Below are positions 51,697-60,434 of a stretch of DNA of 64,000 nt, piece after piece. The position numbers were made by a program, and so were the translations under genes. The notes below the pieces were generated by a model. That model did no database searches and was not told the DNA's origin. It saw only the letters and a program-made list of their open reading frames with translations. How positions within the stretch are numbered: position 1 is the stretch's first letter; each line of letters opens with the position of its first letter. This stretch comes from Planctomycetota bacterium (lineage in GTDB: Bacteria > Planctomycetota > Planctomycetia > Planctomycetales > Planctomycetaceae), in the NCBI GenBank assembly GCA_030836185.1, contig JAURQH010000043.1:61680-125679 (forward strand), written 5' to 3'.

Positions 51697-52662
51697 TCAG
51701 TGATCTGGCATATATTTGTAAACACCGTCGAAGTAATTTCGTACGGCTTTTCGCTGGCCTTCGTCAAGCATTTGAGCCGTTACGAGAAATGCGGCGATAT
51801 CTCCGGCCATTGGTTCGGGAATCGTTTGCCCTTTGTTGTTGTTCATCAAAACGCCGATGTGCAATGGTCCATCGAAGGCGTGTTTTCCAAGAGTGACATT
51901 TTTGCCGTTCACATATATGGTCACTCGGTCTTCAGCGTCTCGATGAAGTTCAATCAATTGCCATTCGTTCCAGTTGATCGCATTGGAAATTGACACCTTC
52001 TGCTTGTTATGAGCGCCATTTTTAAAGTTCAATGATCGGTCGTCAATATTTTGAGACAGGACCGACCAATGGTGTGATCCGTAATAGACGAATTCGTGTT
52101 GTTGTTTGATTGGTTTTGCTAAAAGAAAAATGCTGAACGGTGTCTCTTCCTGATAGCCTTGTTTGTATTGAATTTCGAAGTAGCAGGGTTGTTGACCATG
52201 TTTTGCGGCAGGGTTTTGATTCGGTTCGGTTGGAATTAATCCTCCCCGCGCACACGGCTTACCATTGCAGCCATCCGGGATGAAGCCTGGGCGATCATGA
52301 TCATCCTGCCCGAGGTCTCGCCCTGTTTTATGAGGGTTATATGGCTTTCGTTTGAGTTGTTGCTCTGGTCGCTGATAGCCGGATTGATCGAACCACCAGC
52401 GTACTGTTCCCTGAGGGAATCGTTTTTGATCTGACCAACATTTTTCAAGTGGGACTAATTCCGTATTCAGGTGATAGATGTCGGGTGAATCGTTCGTGGT
52501 GACTTCCATGCCCTTGACTGATTCGACAAACAAGACGACGTCTGGCAAGCTGCTGGGGTGAAACTTAATGGGTTCTTCTGCCATCAGGTCAACACAGGGG
52601 GATAGCAAACAGGACAGGACGAAGATCGTTTCGAAAGTCCATCGCGTAGCAGGGTGTGTCAT
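51697..52662 (-). CDS. Secreted LamG-like protein
   Basis: A 321-residue protein counted from the ATG at 52662, with signal peptide (TIFVLSCLLSPCVDLMA). The second half resembles a concanavalin A-like/LamG fold: WQLIELHRDAEDRVTIYVNGKNV and GPLHIGVLMNNNK are the usual central strands. The first half has a Cys-containing GFIPDGCNGKPCARGG stretch. It follows ubiX and could share its transcript; a GTG at 52725 would overlap the ubiX stop but has no spaced binding site. Such domains usually bind sugars or surfaces. It converges on topA with six bases between the stops. Confidence 0.8.
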   Translation of the reverse strand: MTHPATRWTFETIFVLSCLLSPCVDLMAEEPIKFHPSSLPDVVLFVESVKGMEVTTNDSPDIYHLNTELVPLEKCWSDQKRFPQGTVRWWFDQSGYQRPEQQLKRKPYNPHKTGRDLGQDDHDRPGFIPDGCNGKPCARGGLIPTEPNQNPAAKHGQQPCYFEIQYKQGYQEETPFSIFLLAKPIKQQHEFVYYGSHHWSVLSQNIDDRSLNFKNGAHNKQKVSISNAINWNEWQLIELHRDAEDRVTIYVNGKNVTLGKHAFDGPLHIGVLMNNNKGQTIPEPMAGDIAAFLVTAQMLDEGQRKAVRNYFDGVYKYMPDH

Positions 52663-52717
52663 ATGAAGGAGCTTGATGAAAATAGGAAGACCGGGTGTGG
52701 GAGTCAAAAGATCTCGC

Positions 52718-53374
52718 TCATTCACTCCAGCGTGAAGTCAAACTTTGTTCGACACCTAATTGATCGCAAATCCGAGCAACCACGAAATCGACCAAGTCGT
52801 GGATGGTGATGGGGTTATGATAGAAACCTGGCATGGCTGGCAGAATCACAGCACCTTCATCAGAGAGTGTCTTCATGTTGCCGAGATGGATTCCCGACAG
52901 CGGAGTTTCTCGCGGAACAACAATCAATTTACGACGTTCTTTCAAATGAACATGAGCCGCTCGATGAATCAGGTTCGATGAGAGCCCATTCGCAAGTGAG
53001 GAAAGTGTTCCCATCGAACAAGGGCAGATCACCATGCCGTCTGTGAGGAATGAACCGCTGGCAATGCCCGCCGCATAATCCTGGTTGTTATGATAGTGGA
53101 GCTGTCCCCTGGTCGTTCCTGCGATGATCGAACTCAACGCATTTTGCTCAGGACCATCATCGAGAGCCGATTCGGCATCTCGGCTGAGTAATAATTGGTC
53201 GAGAGAGAAATTCTTGAGGTCAATTTTCAGCCCCAGTTCATGGCGAAATACTTCGCCTGCAGCGTGACTGATCACCAAGTGAATGTCTCGCTTGGTGGTG
53301 AGCAGGGTTTCCAGCAAGCGGATGGCGTAGATGGAGCCGCTCGCTCCGGTGATCGCCAGCACAATTGGTTTCAT
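52718..53374 (-). CDS. ubiX: Flavin prenyltransferase UbiX
   Basis: A 218-residue member of the UbiX/Pad1 family, which makes the prenylated FMN cofactor for UbiD. AITGASGSIYAIRLLETL is the FMN-binding start, VICPCSMGTLSSLANGLSSNLIHRAA is the conserved middle, and LIVVPRETPLSGIHLGNM near residue 145 closes the site. Its start overlaps the menG stop by four bases (ATGA), and ubiD lies just before menG, so the cofactor maker, the methyltransferase and the decarboxylase form one operon. The product feeds menaquinone synthesis. Confidence 0.95.
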   Translation of the reverse strand: MKPIVLAITGASGSIYAIRLLETLLTTKRDIHLVISHAAGEVFRHELGLKIDLKNFSLDQLLLSRDAESALDDGPEQNALSSIIAGTTRGQLHYHNNQDYAAGIASGSFLTDGMVICPCSMGTLSSLANGLSSNLIHRAAHVHLKERRKLIVVPRETPLSGIHLGNMKTLSDEGAVILPAMPGFYHNPITIHDLVDFVVARICDQLGVEQSLTSRWSE

Positions 53375-54171
53375 GAGAGAGTTGCCTCTTCAGCGGGCTG
53401 AATTGTTTGTGCGTAAGATTCTTCTGATGTCTTCATGTCTGTCGATTTCTGCCCTATGTAGAGCCCGGCGACTCCGAAGGTCAGCGGCTTGAAATGGATG
53501 TTCGATAATCCTTGTTCCTCCAAAATTTTGACAAGTTCGTCACCATGTGGAAACTCGGAGACTGATGCTGGCAAATAGTTGTAGGCGGACTGTTTGTTTC
53601 GTGCCAGCAATTGACCAACACGGGGTAAGACATGTTTGAAGTACCAGCGATAGAATGCTCCAAACAGGCGATTAGACGGCATTCCGAATTCCAGAATCAG
53701 AACTTGTCCACCGGGTTTGCAGACGCGAATCATTTCGTCGATGCCGCGTCGAGTGTCGGTGACGTTGCGCAGTCCAAAGGCGACGGAGACGGCTGAGAAT
53801 TGATCATTGTGAAAGGGAAGATATTGCGTATCGGCTTCGACAAAAGTCAGGCTTTGTTGGGTGTCGTTGGCAGTCGGAATTTTTCGAGCGTCTCGTTTCT
53901 CGTTGGCAATGGTCAGCATTTGGTGTGTGAAATCGCTACCCACGACTTGGACTCGCCCTTTGAATTTTTTCCAAAATGCAATCGCCAGATCACCCGTTCC
54001 GGTGCAAACATCGAGGATTGGTCCGGCAACATCTTTGGGGACGGCTTTGATGGTTGCTTTCCTCCACGAGTAATCGACACCCATGGAGAGGAAATGGTTG
54101 AGGAAGTCGTAACGCCCAGAAATTTCACCGAACATCTGCCGGATGCGTTGTTCCGATTTGTCGACATTCAT
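53371..54171 (-). CDS. menG: Demethylmenaquinone methyltransferase (UbiE/MenG)
   Basis: A 266-residue SAM-dependent methyltransferase that makes the last ring methylation of menaquinone. YDFLNHFLSMGVDYSWR near residue 20 and LDVCTGTGDLAIAFW near 52 are the UbiE motifs, AVSVAFGLRNVTDTRRGI near 128 is typical, and VCKPGGQVLILEFGMP near 148 is motif III. The C-terminal ends beyond the domain with a hydrophilic tail. It overlaps ubiD by four bases upstream and ubiX by four downstream. Confidence 0.95.
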   Translation of the reverse strand: MNVDKSEQRIRQMFGEISGRYDFLNHFLSMGVDYSWRKATIKAVPKDVAGPILDVCTGTGDLAIAFWKKFKGRVQVVGSDFTHQMLTIANEKRDARKIPTANDTQQSLTFVEADTQYLPFHNDQFSAVSVAFGLRNVTDTRRGIDEMIRVCKPGGQVLILEFGMPSNRLFGAFYRWYFKHVLPRVGQLLARNKQSAYNYLPASVSEFPHGDELVKILEEQGLSNIHFKPLTFGVAGLYIGQKSTDMKTSEESYAQTIQPAEEATLS

Positions 54172-55652
54172 GGCGAGTCTCCATTGCGTGGCGATCCGGG
54201 AAGTCCGAATTCTTCCCAGCGGTTGAGAACTCTTTCGCGGGTTTCTTCGGGGATTTGTACACGATTAGGCCAGTCGCGCGAGTAGCCTTCCTCGGGAAGT
54301 TTTCGTGTTGCGTCGAAGCCCATCTTTTGCCCCGCGTATCTTTCGGGACATGAATGATCATAGGCATCAGCGGCAGATTCGGCGAATACGCAGTCCGATT
54401 TAGGATTGATGTTTGTCCCCAGCACATGCCAGACAAGTTCTTCGTTGGTGACGTCGATTTCTTCATCCACGACAACGACCATTTTGGCCTGCGATAAACC
54501 GTGAAGCCCCCAGATGGAATGCATGACCTGCTTGGCGTGGTGGGGGTGGGTCTTTCGAATACTGACAAATAACCAGTTCCGAAAGAGGCCTGCACGCGGC
54601 CAGTGCAAATTGACGAGGTCACGAATGTAGAGTTTGGCGAGCGGCAGTAATAATTGTTCGGTCGCCCGGCCGATCCATTCGTCTTCGTTGGGGGGAGGTC
54701 CGACAATGGCACTCTGAAAGACTGGGTTACTGCAATGCGTAATGGCGGTCACGTGAATGGTCGGAACAGATTCTTGCGGACTGTAGAACCCGGTGGGAGA
54801 GGCAATTGGTCCCGCAGAGTTCCACCGCTCGGTTGCGTCCAGATAACCTTCAATGATGAGTTGCGCATTCGCGGGAACCTGGACATCCTGACTGCGTCCC
54901 CGCACGAGTTCGAGTGGCTTGTTTCTGAGAAACCCAGCAATCATGGCGGGGTCGGTTTGTCGAGGGAGAGGAAGTTGAGAGGCGAACCAGATGGCGGGGT
55001 CGAGGCCTATTGAAATCGCCAGCGGGAATTGTTGGCCCTCAGCACTTAACTCGCGGGCAGCTCGGTATAAGTCGTTTCCGGGGTGGATATGGAGGGCGAG
55101 GGTATTGGAGCCTGTGACTTCAATCGGCGTGCGAGCAAGAATGCGAACTCCCGAAACAGGATCGATCGCGTGAACTACTCCCGCTGTTAGCACGGGAGCG
55201 GATTCACCTTGCCAAGAATAGGGAGTCGGCAGGAGTCCCAGGTTGACATCTTTCCCAATGCGTACCACCTGTTGTGAGCGTCCCGTTTGACTTTCAACAG
55301 GGGGAAGTTTCATGAGCTGATTCAGCCGGGGAATCAATTGGAGAGCGTTTCTCCAACCTTCGGGGATCTCGGGGGAAAGGAGGTTGATCAATTGGTCGGC
55401 CAGTTCGGAAAACTGGTTGACTCGCAATGCAAGCAGCATGCGAGATTTCGTTCCTAATAAGTTGGTGACGACGGGGATATTCTGGCCATCCACATTGTCG
55501 AATAGCAATGCCGGGGCGTTGTCCGATTGCAGGGACATCTCTCGCGTGATCGCGGCAATTTCAAATCGCGAACTGACGGGGCTGGAAACGCGCAGCAATT
55601 CTCCCCGCGATTCCAGTTCGCTCAGGAAATCGGTCAACGTATCATAGGCCAT
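54168..55652 (-). CDS. UbiD-family decarboxylase for menaquinone synthesis
   Basis: A 494-residue UbiD-family decarboxylase dependent on prenyl-FMN. The glycine- and Arg-rich cofactor region runs through SGVRILARTPIEVTGSNTLALHIHPGND, and the Glu needed for catalysis is likely in VVVDEEIDVTNEELVWHVLG near 400. With UbiX and MenG adjacent, this is most likely the menaquinone-pathway decarboxylase (as in the futalosine pathway) rather than a phenolic acid decarboxylase. The gene starts 170 bp away from the divergent transporter gene. Confidence 0.93.
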   Translation of the reverse strand: MAYDTLTDFLSELESRGELLRVSSPVSSRFEIAAITREMSLQSDNAPALLFDNVDGQNIPVVTNLLGTKSRMLLALRVNQFSELADQLINLLSPEIPEGWRNALQLIPRLNQLMKLPPVESQTGRSQQVVRIGKDVNLGLLPTPYSWQGESAPVLTAGVVHAIDPVSGVRILARTPIEVTGSNTLALHIHPGNDLYRAARELSAEGQQFPLAISIGLDPAIWFASQLPLPRQTDPAMIAGFLRNKPLELVRGRSQDVQVPANAQLIIEGYLDATERWNSAGPIASPTGFYSPQESVPTIHVTAITHCSNPVFQSAIVGPPPNEDEWIGRATEQLLLPLAKLYIRDLVNLHWPRAGLFRNWLFVSIRKTHPHHAKQVMHSIWGLHGLSQAKMVVVVDEEIDVTNEELVWHVLGTNINPKSDCVFAESAADAYDHSCPERYAGQKMGFDATRKLPEEGYSRDWPNRVQIPEETRERVLNRWEEFGLPGSPRNGDSP

Positions 55653-55761
55653 CTCGGTGTTTGCCTCGGTCGTCAGGGCGTGTTGTCGGGATGATGACTT
55701 CCCACTGTAGCAGGAGACCAGTGTAACAGGAGATTCAGTTGATCTCCTGTCCGAAAGCGAA

Positions 55762-55790
55762 TTGTTTCTAGCGGGAATCCCCTCTATGAT
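55762..55790 (+). promoter_or_regulatory. Candidate sigma-70 promoter for the BASS transporter
   Basis: TTGTTT, a 17-base spacer and TATGAT lie about 32 bases upstream of the ATG at 55822. GGGGAGAATC follows near the start and can serve as ribosome binding site. Confidence 0.45.
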
Positions 55791-55821
55791 TTTGCCCAGT
55801 CACTTACGGGGAGAATCATAG

Positions 55822-56799
55822 ATGTTGCAAAATTATTTACCACTTTGGTTGCTGATTTTGAGCGGTTGTGCGTTCTGGTGGCCAAAAATAAGCTCTCAAT
55901 TTGATCCCTTTCTCGCATTTGATGCATTGCATGCTGAGAGTTTGACCGTGATTTTTGCGGTGGCAATGTTTGCAATCGGGACTCTTCTACCGGCGGAAGA
56001 GGTCAGCCAGGTTCTGGCGAAATGGCCCAGAGTCTTTCTCGGGACTCTGGCTCAATTCATCATCATGCCACTGTTGGGCTGGGGATTGGCTGTTATGCTG
56101 GATGTCTCTGTCGCGACAAAAATCGGATTCATTCTTGTGGGTTCGGTTCCGGGAGCGATGGCGTCAAACATCTTGACGTTACAGGCGAGGGGTAATGTCA
56201 GTTATTCTGTCAGTCTGACGACGGTCTCAACATTGCTTTCCCCGCTAGTCGTTCCCACGGTGCTGATGCTCTCATTATCTTCAGTCATCTCCCTCGAAGA
56301 TGTCGATCTGAAAAAGTATTTCGATCCTTTTAAGATCGGCATTAAATTAAGCTGGAGTGTCGCGTTACCGGTCGTTCTGGGGCACGTTATGACCCGTTTT
56401 TCGAAGAGCTTGGCCAGCGTTTCCCGGAAGATCAGCGAGCCCGTTGCAAATCTTGTCATTCTGTGGATTATTGCCGTGATTGTTGCCAAGACACGTGACC
56501 ACTTTCAGTTATCGGCAATGATTGTGGTTGGCTTGTTTCTCTTGAATCTTCTTGGTTATCTCTCCGGCTATGGCGTGGGTAAAGTTGCCGGGTTGAATGA
56601 GCCAATGAGGCGGTCTCTTGTTCTTGAGGTGGGGATGCAGAATGCCGGTTTGGGTTCATTGCTGGCAGTGAAGATTTTTCCCGATCACCCAGGAGCAGCA
56701 ATTCCTACTGTTTTGTACATGTTTGGGTGTATGCTGACGGGTGCCGTTCTGGCCCGTATCTGGAGCGCTCGTCCTGCTCTGTCAGAGGGCAGCACTTAA
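55822..56799 (+). CDS. Bile acid:sodium symporter (BASS) family transporter
   Basis: A 325-residue membrane protein with about nine or ten helices. The BASS fold marks are visible: AMFAIGTLLPAEEV near residue 48, GSVPGAMASNILTLQARGNVSYSVSLTTVSTLLSP near 110, and VLEVGMQNAGLGSLLAVKIF near 270, the crossover helices that hold sodium and substrate. Members carry bile acids, pantoate, pyruvate or other organic anions; the substrate is unknown here. The gene is divergent from ubiD and ends before a bidirectional terminator. Confidence 0.92.
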   Translation: MLQNYLPLWLLILSGCAFWWPKISSQFDPFLAFDALHAESLTVIFAVAMFAIGTLLPAEEVSQVLAKWPRVFLGTLAQFIIMPLLGWGLAVMLDVSVATKIGFILVGSVPGAMASNILTLQARGNVSYSVSLTTVSTLLSPLVVPTVLMLSLSSVISLEDVDLKKYFDPFKIGIKLSWSVALPVVLGHVMTRFSKSLASVSRKISEPVANLVILWIIAVIVAKTRDHFQLSAMIVVGLFLLNLLGYLSGYGVGKVAGLNEPMRRSLVLEVGMQNAGLGSLLAVKIFPDHPGAAIPTVLYMFGCMLTGAVLARIWSARPALSEGST

Positions 56800-56823
56800 G
56801 CAGACTTTTTTTGCGAAGCGCGT

Positions 56824-56859
56824 AAAAAAAGCCCCGCAGGGGAAGCAGGGCTATTTTTT
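56824..56859. terminator. Bidirectional rho-independent terminator
   Basis: An A run (56824-56830), the arms AGCCCCGC and GCAGGGCT with one C/A mismatch, then a T run (56854-56859). It ends the transporter gene on the plus strand and can also act on the minus strand. Confidence 0.75.
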
Positions 56860-56883
56860 GAACGAAATTCTCATTCGTTCAAA

Positions 56884-56909
56884 ATCTCGGTGAGGGGATC
56901 CCCGAGATT
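56884..56909 (-). terminator. Hairpin at the end of the 96-residue gene
   Basis: On the minus strand ATCTCGG pairs with a CCGAGAT copy and TTTTG follows. A second dyad, GAACGAA/TTCGTTC, lies next to it at 56860-56881. The first arm overlaps the stop codon. Confidence 0.45.
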
Positions 56910-57198
56910 AACTTTCTCGTAGTTCGTGTATCTCTGACCGAAGTTCGTCTCGTTCGGAACGGGTTGTTTCAAGGTCAAACATCAAATATTTAACATCGAG
57001 TCGAACTTGTGAGAGTGAGTCCTGGATTTGCTTCAGGATTCTTTTTCGTCGTTGGACTGCTTGGACCACCCTCGCGTAGGATTCGCTCACTTCCGGTGTA
57101 AGATCGGTGGGCAGGGTAGCAATCGCTTTTCCCAAGTCGATGAGTTCTTGGGGGATGCTACTCAGTTCATCGTCTCGCTGTGAGGAACTCATGGTCAT
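56908..57198 (-). CDS. Small coiled-coil protein, 96 residues
   Basis: A soluble 96-residue protein. CCAGGAA precedes the ATG at 57198. The second half is a probable coiled coil (KRILKQIQDSLSQVRLDVKYLMFDLETTRSERDELR), and the first half is helical with LPTDLTPEVSESYARVVQ. No family was recognised. It is bounded by hairpins on its 3' side and an AT-rich stretch on its 5' side. Confidence 0.72.
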   Translation of the reverse strand: MTMSSSQRDDELSSIPQELIDLGKAIATLPTDLTPEVSESYARVVQAVQRRKRILKQIQDSLSQVRLDVKYLMFDLETTRSERDELRSEIHELRES

Positions 57199-57523
57199 TT
57201 CCTGGAATTAGCTTTGATGGCGTTTCTCGGAGTTGAGGTATCTAACTAACATTTATCATGCCATGATTCGAAAAATATCTTTGAATCTCTATAAGTCATT
57301 TATATAAAATGAGATATGATTTTTTGAGAACTCGGCGGCAGTCTGCCTATGTTGACTCAATCCCACATACTGATCTTGTTGAATAATCTGAAATCCTCTA
57401 TATTTCAGCACTTACGACTAATATGATGCAAAATGCAAACGCATTTTATTGATGTTTATAAAAAACAACATTCGATTTTCGTTTAAAGCAAGTTCCTCGA
57501 TACACAAAGATGGTCTGGCACGG
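57199..57523. other. AT-rich divergent intergenic region
   Basis: No RNA gene or dyad was seen in these 325 bases. The part around 57260-57450 is visibly more AT-rich than the rest of the window. An in-frame ATG at 57452 could extend the following gene by 24 residues; if so only the first 250 bases are non-coding. Confidence 0.45.
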
Positions 57524-60403
57524 ATGTCAAAAACCATTGTTTTCAGCTTCATGTTGCTGTGCGCAGTCTCGATTGCAGCCGAGGAGCTTTCGTACCCGCA
57601 CGAGGAACGTGAGCCTGCGTGGCAGATTCAATTTAATGCTCAACAGGCCAGAGTGTTGCAACATCTTCGCCAAAAAGTTGAGGTGAATGATGGCTTGGCT
57701 GCGGAACAGATTAGTTTGCAGGCTGCGATCAATCAGACTCAGGTGACTCTGGTGCGTCCCATTTCTTCGTCGCGACTGATTGAAGATCTTTCCGCGCAGT
57801 TGGCATTTCGAAGTAATCGGGCCACTGCAACAATTTCTTTTCGAGTCAGATTGCCTCACCAGAAGGACCCTGAGTCGGAGGGGTCTCTTACCTTCCTGGT
57901 TCCTGGAGAGACCAGTCAGGCTGTTAATCGTTGGGAGGTACTGCATTGCCAACTCTTGCGCAATCCGACCGAGCGTGCGCTGCAATTAGTGCGAGGTCGG
58001 CTTCGCCTTCCCGAGCTCAACACAAAAGATATGTACGTGGATGCGGTTGTCTGCCAGTTGGTTCTACCTGTTGGCCAATCGTCAGTCTGGTTGGACGAAC
58101 TTAATGTTAGTGGCCATATCCGAGCAGAGAATGTTGAACAACCCGGTCTGGTCCAAATGAAGCAACAACCCCACAGAGCGTTTCCAGTAAGGATGGAATT
58201 GGACCGATTGTATGTCAATGATCGTCCCCGCTTTCCCGTGATTGTTCCACACCATGGAGAGCCAATTAGCGTGTTGTCTCAGTTGGGTGTGAACACGGTC
58301 TGGATGTCCGATAGCTCCGATCAACGATTGGCAGATTCTTTGTTGTCTGCGGGGATGCTAACGATGGCAACTCCACCGCGACCGACCAATGAGCGAGGTG
58401 AATCGTTGGGAGCACGAGAGGGGTCTTTGGCACCGTTCGGGCAGAGTTCTGAATCGATCATGTTTTGGTATCTCGGGACGAATATCCCGCAGGCTGCCTC
58501 GGCAGAACTTGTTTCTTGGCAATCTCAGGTCTCAGAGGCTGATCGTCAATATCACCGGCCCATTATGGCTGATGTCTCCGATCGAGAAGATTACTTTTCT
58601 CATTATTTGGACATGGTAGGAACAAGTCGCCCGCTGCCCTTTACTGGTCTCTCGTATCGCGATTATAGAGATTGGTTGATTGCCAAACATCGGAGATCGC
58701 CGGGTTCGTTTTTCTGGACTTGGATTGATCTCGATGCCGGTCTTGGAAGTCAGGATTATCTCGAACCAGAGCAACTAAGGTTGCAGGTTTATGCCGCTTT
58801 ATCAGCCGGCTGTCGAGGGATTGGATATTACACTCGCGAGGCACTCGATGACGACGACAAAGGAAATACTGAACTTCGGTTAATGATGGCAGAGTTGAAT
58901 CGGGAAATTCAACTGTTAGAACCGCTGCTCTCCACCGGAACACTCGTGAGAACAATCCCTGTTCAGATTGGTATTGATAGTGAGACGACGAATTCTTCAC
59001 AAAAACAATCTCAGTCGAGTCGGCAGCGATTGATGTCCGAACCTTTCACGCAAAGTCAGTCCGCTTTGCACGATCGGTCTCAAGGTCATCAAGTCGAGGC
59101 GGCGGTCATTCGTAGTGATGCCGGTTTGTTGCTTTTGCCGGTGTGGTATGACACACAGGCGGGGACGGTTCCAGGACAAATGGCAGCGAACAAAGCGACA
59201 ATCATTGTACCCGGTGTCTCAGAGTCAGCCGCAGCATTCCAAATCACACCCACCGGAATTAACAATCTGGATCGCCAACGCGACACGGGGGGAATGAAGA
59301 TCGAACTTTCCTCAGAGAATGGAATGGCCTTTCGAGAAACTTCGGCCATCCTCGTCACCTCAGATATTGAGTTAGTAAGGCGGCTGCAAGCAAAGACACG
59401 CGAAATGGCCCGAGGCTCGGCCATGGACTTGGTGCTGTTGGCGAAGTCAAAGTGGGAACGAGTGAGTCAGGTGGATGCGGAACTGGTGGCTCTCGGCCAT
59501 CCTCAGGAATCGGCAACGCAAATTCTTGAGCGGAGTCAGCAGTTGATCCAACAAGGCGAAAAAGAAATTGAGCGCGGGCAATATAGCTTTGCGCGATATC
59601 TGGCGAGTTTGTCGACGCAGTTATTAAGAATTTTGCAGCGACAACATTGGGAGGAAGCAGCATCTGTGCTTCCCCATCCTGCAACTAGTCCTTATGCGGT
59701 GAGTTTTCAGTCTCTGCCCGCGCATTGGAAACTCGTTAAGAGAGTCGGGCAGCGGTCGGAGTATGAAGTCCTGTCGCAGCTCACATCTGGGAACTTTGAG
59801 GATGCCAGGCAGATGATTCAGGATGGATGGCAGCATCAGCAGATCGAAGTAAAGGGTGTTCGTTCAGCAGCAGAGCTTTTCCCCACTTCGCATCCAGGTT
59901 CAGATGGCCAATATAGTTTGAGGTTAGCAACGGTTCCTGAAGATGTGGAGTCTCCGCCTGTTTTGGTTTCCAAGACAGTTCAAGTGGCGACTCCTCCCGT
60001 TAATGTAAGGGGAGGGGACATTGTGTATGTCTCGGGGTGGGTGCGCGTCCGATTTCCTGCGAATAACAGACTCGATCATGCACTGATTTTTGATAGCATT
60101 CGCCGCCCCGCTGGACAAATTCGCTTTGATTTCAATCAGGACTGGCAACGGTTCGAACTTTTGCGTGAGGTGCATCAAAGCGAACCCTTTCAGGTGTTCT
60201 TTGCCCTTGAAGGGTTGGGGGAAATGCAAATCGACGATGTACAAGTCGTGACTCTGCAATCTCGTTCGATTCCCGATCCGGGGATCACCAATCAAGGAAG
60301 CCCTGTCGAGCCATCATTTGGTGATCGTGCCAGGGACTTGTTCAACCGTCTGCCTAGTATCCCGACGATACCTGGTTTCGATCAGAAGCCCCCGAAGCCG
60401 TAG
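57524..60403 (+). CDS. Large secreted protein with glycosidase-like barrel region
   Basis: A 959-residue protein counted from the ATG at 57524; an ATG at 57452 is an alternative. It has a signal peptide (IVFSFMLLCAVSIAAEE). After a beta-rich front part (about residues 30-220), the section from LYVNDRPRFPVIVPHHGEP to FFWTWIDLDAGLG and GCRGIGYYTREALDDDDKGNTELR (about 225-480) resembles glycoside hydrolase TIM barrels such as family 42-like domains. The family is not certain and I cannot assign the catalytic acids. The last 200 residues include a beta-sandwich-like part (VRFPANNRLDHALIFD, FQVFFALEGLG). Confidence 0.78.
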   Translation: MSKTIVFSFMLLCAVSIAAEELSYPHEEREPAWQIQFNAQQARVLQHLRQKVEVNDGLAAEQISLQAAINQTQVTLVRPISSSRLIEDLSAQLAFRSNRATATISFRVRLPHQKDPESEGSLTFLVPGETSQAVNRWEVLHCQLLRNPTERALQLVRGRLRLPELNTKDMYVDAVVCQLVLPVGQSSVWLDELNVSGHIRAENVEQPGLVQMKQQPHRAFPVRMELDRLYVNDRPRFPVIVPHHGEPISVLSQLGVNTVWMSDSSDQRLADSLLSAGMLTMATPPRPTNERGESLGAREGSLAPFGQSSESIMFWYLGTNIPQAASAELVSWQSQVSEADRQYHRPIMADVSDREDYFSHYLDMVGTSRPLPFTGLSYRDYRDWLIAKHRRSPGSFFWTWIDLDAGLGSQDYLEPEQLRLQVYAALSAGCRGIGYYTREALDDDDKGNTELRLMMAELNREIQLLEPLLSTGTLVRTIPVQIGIDSETTNSSQKQSQSSRQRLMSEPFTQSQSALHDRSQGHQVEAAVIRSDAGLLLLPVWYDTQAGTVPGQMAANKATIIVPGVSESAAAFQITPTGINNLDRQRDTGGMKIELSSENGMAFRETSAILVTSDIELVRRLQAKTREMARGSAMDLVLLAKSKWERVSQVDAELVALGHPQESATQILERSQQLIQQGEKEIERGQYSFARYLASLSTQLLRILQRQHWEEAASVLPHPATSPYAVSFQSLPAHWKLVKRVGQRSEYEVLSQLTSGNFEDARQMIQDGWQHQQIEVKGVRSAAELFPTSHPGSDGQYSLRLATVPEDVESPPVLVSKTVQVATPPVNVRGGDIVYVSGWVRVRFPANNRLDHALIFDSIRRPAGQIRFDFNQDWQRFELLREVHQSEPFQVFFALEGLGEMQIDDVQVVTLQSRSIPDPGITNQGSPVEPSFGDRARDLFNRLPSIPTIPGFDQKPPKP

Positions 60404-60434
60404 AATAAATCTCTTTTACAAGAAGAGTGAAGAG

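Noticed and set aside
51507..51767. Phe/Val-rich membrane protein on the minus strand
   Set aside because: It is the complement of the lysine tail of topoisomerase I and overlaps the LamG-like gene end.
52663..52725. GTG start at 52725 for the LamG-like gene
   Set aside because: It would overlap ubiX, but the GGA lies directly on the start with no spacing, and the signal peptide reads better from the ATG at 52662.
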